From: Brachypodium distachyon
Lineage: Eukaryota; Streptophyta; Magnoliopsida; Poales; Poaceae
DNA: 64,000 bases
Direction: 5' to 3'
Assembly (NCBI RefSeq): GCF_000005505.3
Contig: NC_016133.3
Span: forward strand, 57,005,237-57,069,236
The position numbers and the translations under genes were made by a program. Shown one piece after another: positions 56,399 through 64,000 of the stretch; positions within the stretch are counted from its first letter, which is position 1; every line of letters begins with the position of its first letter. The notes under the pieces are model-generated. The model saw only the letters and a list, made by a program, of their open reading frames with translations, was not told the origin of the DNA and did no database searches.

Positions 56399-56950
56399 TA
56401 GTGCCCGTCCCGTGCCTCCTGGATGCCGGCTGGAATGGAAGAAAGGAAGCCCCGCCGGGGGCGCAGTGGGCCAGGAAGGAGGACGAGCTGCTCACTAGCG
56501 GGCTAGCCAGAGGATGTTTTCTTTAGCACCGTTGGGCTCTTGGGGAGTTGATTGGGCCTTCGAAAACGGAGCGCGTCTGCGGCGCCCACGGCATTCTCTG
56601 TCTTCACCGCCGCTTTGCCGTTTTCAACGCATGTCCTCGCCGTTAACTCCTCCCTCCGGCGAGCTCCGCGCAATTGCCCAGCAGTTCGAAGATTACCGCT
56701 CCCTCCGACCATATTACTCGTCTTTGTACTAAATCGACCGGAGTACTGTAATTTTACTCTGTTTTTAAATACTCTTCCGAAAATAAGTTATGTGAATTTG
56801 TATAAAAATCTATATAAATCGAGGTCACTTGTTTCGGGACAGAGAAGTATAAAATAATCCTTTGATCCGAATTAACTGACTTGAATTTGCATGCGGTTAA
56901 TTCGGGACAGAAGGAGTATTTCAATTTTGTCTTCGAATAAAATACACCAT
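56399..56950. other. NAA40 upstream region with MITE fragments
   Basis: No gene is seen. The presumed NAA40 promoter is GC-rich. Two partial Stowaway-like ends occur at about 56740-56850 and 56865-56925 (GTCACTTGTTTCGGGACAGAG and TTAATTCGGGACAGAAGGAGTA). Confidence 0.45.
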
Positions 56951-57430
56951 TAGTTTATGAACTAGAAATGAACACTTTAGTTCACGAACTGGAAAAACGC
57001 ACACATAAATTCCTAAACTGACATTACAGTAACACTTTAGTCCAAAAATGCTTCGGTAGTGCTAAAACACGTCATGTGGCCGCCACGTCGATTTCGGTCA
57101 GGACTGCGGCTCCCGCCGGGATTTCTATTTTTGATCATTTTCAACAAAAGAGTGCACTACTGCATTCACGCATCCATTACAAACAACATAAACTACCACT
57201 TGCGTGTCCTGGCCAAGGACATTTTGATGAAAAATGCAGAGTTCATTTTGCAAGAAACTCCCTAAGAAAATCGAGTAACAACCCGTGGTCATGGCTGCCT
57301 ACGTGGCGTGTTTTAGTCCCGCCGAACCGTTTTTGACTAAAGTGTTACAGTAATCCCATTTTAGATGTTTATGTGTGTGTTTTTCCAGTTCATAGGCTAA
57401 AGTATTCATTTCTGCCAAGTTCATGAATCT
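56951..57430. mobile_element. Non-autonomous MULE-type element with long inverted repeats
   Basis: Arms of roughly 130 bp face each other: 56951-57083 and 57291-57430. Shared inverted segments include GACTAAAGTGTTACAGTAA, GTGTGTTTTTCCAGTTC, and ACTAAAACACG next to CCACGT. The arms show indels, so it is old. The 200-bp centre has no coding features. Long terminal repeats and size point to a Mutator-like MITE, but a target duplication was not settled. Confidence 0.65.
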
Positions 57431-58362
57431 CTTAAGTCAAACGTTGAGAAGTTTCATCAACTTTATTGTATATAGAAAAATGTACCAATATTTACAATAT
57501 TAAATAACTGTACTATAAAAATATATATCTTGATAAATTTAATAAAGGGACATTCAACAAAACCAATTTAGAGTTAAAGGCTGTTGATTTTTTTTATAAA
57601 TTTTAAAAGTTTGACTCTCGGGACAAAACTATAACATCATATATTTTAAGAAAAAAAAGTTAGAATTGGCAACAGATTTATAGATTTATATGTGCTTACG
57701 GAGAGTAACCTCTAGAGCTTTTCTTTTCTATTTCGTACAAGCAATGGCATGACCGGAGAGTAACCTCGACAGCATTTTTTTTTCTTTCAATTTCGTACAA
57801 GCAATGGCATGACCACACGCGATAGGCATGGCTGATGAAATGGAGGTGTAACGATCAATCAATCAGGCAAAAACTGCTGCGTTCTTCACGGCAACTGCCC
57901 TCTGCTCCAGTCCTTGCTGAGGTAATGAAAAGGATTTCTGCAGATTTCATGGCATACATGATACATGTACAACTCCACCAACTGCCTCCGAGCTTTCTGT
58001 AAGGCTTACGCAATCTCTTGACGATATTTTGAAACTGAACTAAGTATATCAAACATGAAACATAAATTAAAGTTCAAATTAGCTGTTTTCTTATCATGTA
58101 CGGAGTATGTGGAAAAAAAAGGCTGTCATTGTTAAGCCAGGTAGTGAGAGATCCAACATTTGGGTACATCTATATTTATAGGCAACATTCACGAGCATCT
58201 AATGCACTAATAATTCATAAATTACTTAACAAGTGCCATGAAGAGGTAGCAACCAACATGGCCAGTGTACAGCGATCTCAAGTTGCTGGACTAAAAACAT
58301 TTAGCCTTACATTTTTAGGTCTAGGATAATTCAGATAATAACTAACAAGTTAGATATAAACA
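57431..58362. other. Intergenic region between NAA40 and SPT5
   Basis: AT-rich. A short direct duplication (TTTCGTACAAGCAATGGCATGACC at about 57733 and 57787) is present. The right part probably holds the SPT5 3' UTR. No gene is seen. Confidence 0.45.
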
Positions 58363-61300
58363 CTAACTGAACTCGCCTGCATAGCTATCTTGAGTTGCTA
58401 GTTTGCCCAAGATCACCATGTCTACTATTTTGGTTTCAAGCGTGCCTTCAACTCTTACTCTAACAATCCCATCAGAACCATCGACTCCTATCAGTTTTCC
58501 TGTAACTCCACGCATGGACCCATTCATTATCTTGAGTGCGTCGTTCTTCTTTGGCCTGACAATCTGAAGTTCATCTGGAGAAGCTGTCACTTCATCCCCG
58601 CTGCCTGACGACCCAAGTGCAATGCGGCAAGATCCGTCCTGGATGTTCAAATTCTCAGCGATTTTAGAACAGAAAAGTAAACAAAGATTGAGGAAACACA
58701 ACTAGTACAAGGACTATCAATTCTTCATACCGGGAGCACTTCCTTCACAACACCACTGGTGGAACCATCTGCTCTGGACACATTGACTAAAACTTCTGGC
58801 AAGAGCCAGTTACTTTCGCCCTCATCACCTGACACCATTTGACAAATATATTCAGATATGTACTTGCTTCGATCGCATCCCAATTGTTGCTGAAACGGTA
58901 TACAAGGACAAGGGTAGACCTATCGCGGGAGACATTATATCCATTCCGATATTGCCTGGAGTCATTGGCTGGCCACCAGGAGTTCCAGGAAGATACGATG
59001 TTGGAATTGGGGTCACTGGTTGAGCAGTAGGTTGTGTTGGAGCGTTCCCTGGAGTATCGCCAAAACCACTTCCAGGGATAGTTGCCCATCCTGATCCAGG
59101 AGTGGGGGCTTCGTATGGCTTAACTACTGGAGTTCCTGGCTGAAAAGGGGAACACACATACGTTTCAGTTGTCAAACACAAAGTTAAACAATCTTCAAGT
59201 TAACAAAGAGTAGCACACCAAACCTGGTAAGCTGGGCTGCTACCCCAAGTGCCCCAAGTGCCAGGATTTCCATCTTCCTGGTTATCCCTGGAAATATTCA
59301 CATAATCAGCAATAAACAACACATCTAGGTTAATGCCAAATAAATTTCAATACAAAATCCAGTACTAAAAAAGCAAATTTGAAATAGTTCTACTAATAAA
59401 ACAGATGATCCTAATGTATTCATAAATTTCAGGACCTCAACTTCCAAGAGAATGTACAAAGTAACCAATTTGTTTTACAAAAAGCATACGAACCTCGGTG
59501 GACTCATTGGTGCCCAGGCTTGATTATGAATAGGAGTTTGTGTTCCATCTGGTGTCGCTGTAATTTGAGAAAAGAAACAAGACATAGTACAATGAAACAA
59601 TGACAGGAATACAGAAACGGGCTACTCTGTTCGAACCCAGAAAATTGAATAATTATACACATATAAATTGACATCTATATCATGTTAGCTGTTGCATGAT
59701 AGGCAACTGAACAGGAGAGGGATGATGCCTCACTTTGAACAAGAAAAAAATAAGCACCAAGATATATTTATAGATCAAGAATTAAGAACACAATGTAGGT
59801 GCAACTATGATATTTCCATCCATTATATATTCCATTTTAAGCAACTTCCCAATTTACGGTAAGTTGGCAGCCATTGTAGGCGATGTCTAACTATAACGCT
59901 ATATTCTTATAACTTTTTAGCAACATATTGTGATAGAAATTAGCAGTCAAAGATGCATGTCGTAGAACTCAAATGGCATATATGTCCAAAATGGCATAAA
60001 CTCATGTATAAAAGGAATGATAATTTAAAATCAACCATAAGAAAGAATGTAAGCCAAGCACACCTCCAGGTTCCCACATTGGAGTTTGAATAGGACGCAG
60101 TGGAGTTCGAGATGGGTGCATAGGTGTTTCACTGCCCCATGAAGGACGAGATTCACTGCTAATACGATTAAAAATTTAGAGTTAGAAAATGAGTTTGGTA
60201 AAGCTTGTTCAAAAACCTGGATGGCAAAAAGAATTTACCGTAATGGTGTTGCAACAGTATCTGTGTCAGCAATATCCTCTCTCTTAACTATATATTTTAG
60301 CAAGGTTAGTCTTCAAACATTAGGAGAACAACAATAGTAACGATGAACAAAGATTCACCTGCGACAATCTTCATAAGTGAATCAAGCTCCACACGCACAA
60401 GTGCTCCATTCACTTCTTTAACACGGCCACGATATCCTTTATATGGACCAGATTTAATTTTGATACATTTACTCACCAAGGCATCATTCCCTCTTCCACC
60501 ACGACCACCTCTTCCAAACCTTCCACCAACTGCATTACATGCGAGGGAAGTAAAATTATATCAGCATAATGCAAGTTCCATAATTTGGCAGAGAAATGGA
60601 GCTGATTAAAACGGTGACGTATCCAGTGAAAACCCTTATTCAGTGCAAACTTGCAAACCAACCTCGTAGGTCAGTGGAAAAAAACGCACGGCTCAGATCA
60701 GGCTGGTGGGATTTCCACCTTTAATCTGAGGCATGTGTTTTTTCTCCAATGGCCTACGAGGATAGTATACAAGTTTGCACTGGATGCAGGTTTTCACCAG
60801 ATACGTCACCGATAAAAAACTAATGGCACATACGACCATTCAAAGTACAAATATTCATACAGTTTGCGTAAGGTCCTCTCGGAGGGAGCCTTCCAGGAGA
60901 TTCAAAGATTCTTGCTGGAGATCTAAAAGCACCATGTCTTGGATCTGCTGTATCCATACCCTGCATCAAACAAGTGAATGTAAGATACAATCAATGTTCT
61001 AAATGTAGAAACAAAATTTAATTGAGCTAATAGAGCACATACCATCCCGCGGCTGTTGCCAATTGATCCCCCAACAAGGAAACAAGATCGCGCTTTTGCA
61101 CAGATAAAGCCTGAATGTTCAAGGTAGTGGCGGTCATGGATAAACAGTATTCCTTTGTGTATATGTTCCACAGATCCTTGCTTTCCCTGTTGTAACAAAA
61201 ATAAATGTTTTTTAGCCTCTGATAAGAGTAAAATAAGATAAGATAACGAATAGATGTTATTATGACAAAAGGAAAAACAGAAGGAAAAAATGCAAAAATA

Positions 61301-64000
61301 TATGCACCTTAAATTTTCCGTCAATGACCCTTACAACATCCTTAGTTGACACAATATTACCCTTGCTATCTTCAGCAGATGTGCGCCGATCAATCTTGCA
61401 TTTAATTTCTCTCAGTGTCACAAGGACCAGTTCCAGTTTCTCAGGAACTCCTTTGAGAACCTAATTGTATAGTGGGGTTAATACAGAAAATTGAAGTGCA
61501 AAAAAGAACAGCCATATAAGAAAATTTTAGAGAGTTATGCTTGCCTGAAATGCTTCGCTTTCCACCCTTACAATGATACCAAAAGATAAATCGCTGAAAA
61601 GTGAAGAAAAATGACGAGTTGTTTGGTAGCCATTAGATATGATGAATTGATGGGCTACAGATTCTGAGCTTACCCAAGAAGAACAAGATCATGCAATTCA
61701 TAATCACCAATTCTGGTAATCCCTGTTGTGATCTCAGAACTCTCCACAACATGATCTGCAAACACACGAATCTGCAGTGACAGAGAGAGAAAAAAAGGGA
61801 GTTACATTTTCTTCACTGTAAGCATACTAAAAAATGTTTTAAAAGCAATATCCAACACATGCATATATGTATAAAAAATTCCTCACATGTTCTTTTGTCG
61901 TGTCAGATAAAATGATCAAGACATGTCCTTCCAATTTAACTACCATGCCTGTAGCACCCTCTCGGACACCAGAAACCACTTTTACATGGTCTCCAGGATT
62001 GAAATGTTTGCAAAGATCCTTCTCACTGAAGACAAGTGTACTCTGCATGTTACAGAGAAGTGTTTCAATATTTAGTCAAATTGTAGACAATAATTCTTTG
62101 CAAATACTTGCAGGAATATCAGATTGTTTTGGTTGATGTTTAGTAATTACCAGAAGATCAGGTCGTTTTGGTCGCATGTGAACGGTGTCATCCTCTACTT
62201 TCTCCACGTGACCCAATAAATTCTTCAGATCACCTTTAACGACAACTACAGCATCACCTTTCATGAAATGACCCTTTTTCCTGTTTATAAATAAGCTAGC
62301 CATGTCCTCATTCATGTCATCACCAACTCCCCTGAATCTCTCCAATTCATCAAGTGATGGCCGAACATTCTGAATGCTGATTGATTTTCTTGAGACTGTT
62401 TTGTGCAAGAAACCATCTTTAAACATCAAACCACCAACCACCTCAAAGTATTCCCCAGAATTTCTATCTCTCTTCCGCTCGACACGAATGTCCATCTCCC
62501 TGTTTTAGTTGAGTTAGCAAAAAAAGCAGCAAAACAAACAAATAAATGCGAGCTACCATTTGATGACAAAACGATGAAAAAGCACCTAGCTTCATCGACG
62601 CTAAAGAACCTTGGCGGTGGAACAAGAGACTTCTTCTTCTTCGCAACATCAAGATCGTTCTGGCCAAACGACTTCTTCTTCTTTGCAATCTCAAGACCAT
62701 TCTGACAATACAAAAGCCGCATCATGCTACGCCATCGAAGAAGCAAGCACAACAACCGGTATGAGTGTGTTCTATCCATAAGATAGGTTGATAAATCGGA
62801 AGTCCTTCAAGAATTCAAAGGCTACAAATTATATTTTCATACAGCTGAATCATATGATATCAATGAGCTCAACTCTTAATATTATATGTTGAAATCTGAC
62901 GAGTAGACAATAAGGATTAATAGCAACTAACAGATAACTTACCAGTTTATTTGACAAAGCTTGTAAATCTATTCTAGGAATGATCTTCACAATAACCTTA
63001 TGGCGCATGTCATCAACATCAACCACCTGAAGCTAAGAAAAGTAAATAACCGAACAATATATGTATATTAAAATCAACAAAGGAACCAGCAATGACCATA
63101 CCTTAGCAAGATCCCCTTTGTATATACCAAGCTTCATCCGGACCCATGTGTCGCTTGAAAGATCAACAGACTTACTCGTGACAGAGAGAACATCAGTCAT
63201 TTCTCTTGTAGGAACCATAGTTATTTTTGCTGAAGTGAAGATGTTCCGCAGACCTTTGCAAGCCTGGCAAAGTTTAGTTAACATAGCTTACAAAAAAGTC
63301 TAGAATGTCAATTTAAGCACTAGTTAATAGTTACCTCCTTGACATGGGCTTCTTTCTCTGCTTCAACATAAATGTAATTCTTTAGGTGTTCTAATGCAAC
63401 CACTGATATGATCTGGAGATCTGGCCTATCAATGAACTTTTGCATCAGACAAATGGCTGTCTCCCGCTCATGTCCAATCTGAAGTCATAGGGTACAAACT
63501 GTTCATTTCATTGCAATGGAACGGGGTGAGAGGCTTTTGCTCTAAAAAAATGGTAGAAACAACAAATAGTGGACCAGAGCCACCAGGCTTAATTTTCCTA
63601 GGACTTGCAACCTACCGCACATTTTACCATCCAAAGCTTTGGATCATTCACTGATGGCAGGAGAGCTTGTTGTTCGACCTCAGTTAGTTCCTCGTCAACA
63701 TAATCAAAGTTTGATGGCTCTTTATATCTCCTTAGTATGTAAGCTGCCATCTTTTCTGTGTCGTCCTCTTCCTCCATAGGATTCGAATGAAGTCTGGAGA
63801 TCCTTCCCACATTCTCATCAGGGTTGTCAGCCCGAGCATCATCAATAAAGCCTGTCCCAAAGCAATGGAGCATAAGTCACATCGTTAACACAAATGCCTT
63901 GCTTTTGCCTACTGCACAACTTAACTCAGAAATTTGTTTATCCCAATAAACACCCATAAGAAAATCACTCAGGACCAGTGGCAGATACATCCATGAATAA
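58363..64000 (-). CDS. SPT5: Transcription elongation factor SPT5 (DSIF large subunit), 5' end beyond window
   Basis: Twenty exons are visible: 63851-63616, 63478-63335, 63263-63102, 63026-62943, 62701-62586, 62499-62151, 62042-61887, 61771-61674, 61593-61545, 61460-61308, 61186-61043, 60960-60861, 60529-60359, 60287-60239, 60158-60064, 59557-59494, 59287-59224, 59139-58920, 58828-58731 and 58638-58363. That is about 942 codons of an expected 1000 or more; the acidic N-terminus lies outside. SPT5 pairs with SPT4, binds Pol II and controls pausing and elongation. Visible parts: NGN domain ([20 protein letters not shown] to [14 protein letters not shown]); several KOW modules ([69 protein letters not shown]); a Gly/Arg-rich [13 protein letters not shown]-rich C-terminal repeats ([20 protein letters not shown]); and a terminal KOW ([18 protein letters not shown]). 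One intron has a GC donor (CAG/GCAAGC at 61545). Confidence 0.93.
60612..60811. mobile_element. Foldback element (about 200 bp) in an SPT5 intron
   Basis: Arms CGGTGACGTATCCAGTGAAAACC and GGTTTTCACCAGATACGTCACCG face each other. The inverted match continues inward (CAGTGCAAACTTG against CAAGTTTGCACTG, and CCTCGTAGG against CCTACGAGG) almost to the centre. Flanks are A-rich, so the target duplication is uncertain. It is a MITE-like foldback; the superfamily is not determined. Confidence 0.75.

Overview
This is a nuclear segment of a plant, almost certainly a grass and probably a Pooideae such as Brachypodium. The evidence is four multi-exon, intron-rich genes of plant families, many Stowaway-type MITEs with the typical CTCCCTCCG terminus, a Tat-lineage gypsy retroelement, a Mutator-like element (MULE) carrying a plant mobile domain, and a Helitron. 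The species is an inference; nothing in the window names it.

Layout. 1-4185 is a decayed MULE with a plant-mobile-domain (PMD) gene behind it. 4858-5145 is the truncated start of an ABCG transporter gene, still carrying a promoter-like stretch. 5673-7561 is a non-autonomous Helitron with gene-fragment-like content. 7576-12899 is intergenic with one hAT MITE. 12900-15359 (+) is a complete five-exon XRI1-like gene. 16981-24903 (-) is a complete eleven-exon NRDE2 homologue, convergent with XRI1. 25140-28130 holds three diverged tandem copies of an unrecognised sequence. About 29060-40528 is a broken Tat-type gypsy element on the minus strand, with an antisense ORF, a nested LTR-like insertion, and only the gag-side LTR left. 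40785-44419 is intergenic, rich in CATGCA words, with a possible SINE relic. 44420-47469 (-) is a complete nine-exon HD-ZIP IV homeobox-START gene of the HDG11/ROC8 group. 47470-52252 is intergenic. 52405-53061 (+) is a single-exon gene for an unrecognised Ala/Lys/Glu repeat protein. 54061-56398 (-) is a NatD-type (NAA40) histone acetyltransferase gene. 58363 to the right edge (-) is most of an SPT5 transcription elongation factor gene, 20 exons in the window.

How the genes relate. Several genes concern nuclear chromatin and RNA work: SPT5 in Pol II elongation, NRDE2 in nuclear RNA surveillance, NAA40 in histone H4/H2A N-terminal acetylation, XRI1 in meiosis and DNA damage response, and an epidermal HD-ZIP IV regulator. 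There is no operon-like logic; this is ordinary plant gene order separated by mobile DNA. Exon boundaries were derived by hand from reading frame and splice consensus. For the XRI1-like, NRDE2, HD-ZIP IV and SPT5 models every junction keeps frame; the NAA40-like model also does, but its last exon is ambiguous.

The points most worth a second look are the Helitron framed by a 13-bp direct repeat and a poly(A)-like tract, the composite MULE-PMD element that has lost its catalytic core, the Tat element's coiled-coil antisense ORF, the triplicated unknown unit at 25-28 kb, the expanding repeat protein at 52.4 kb, and two GC-AG introns.
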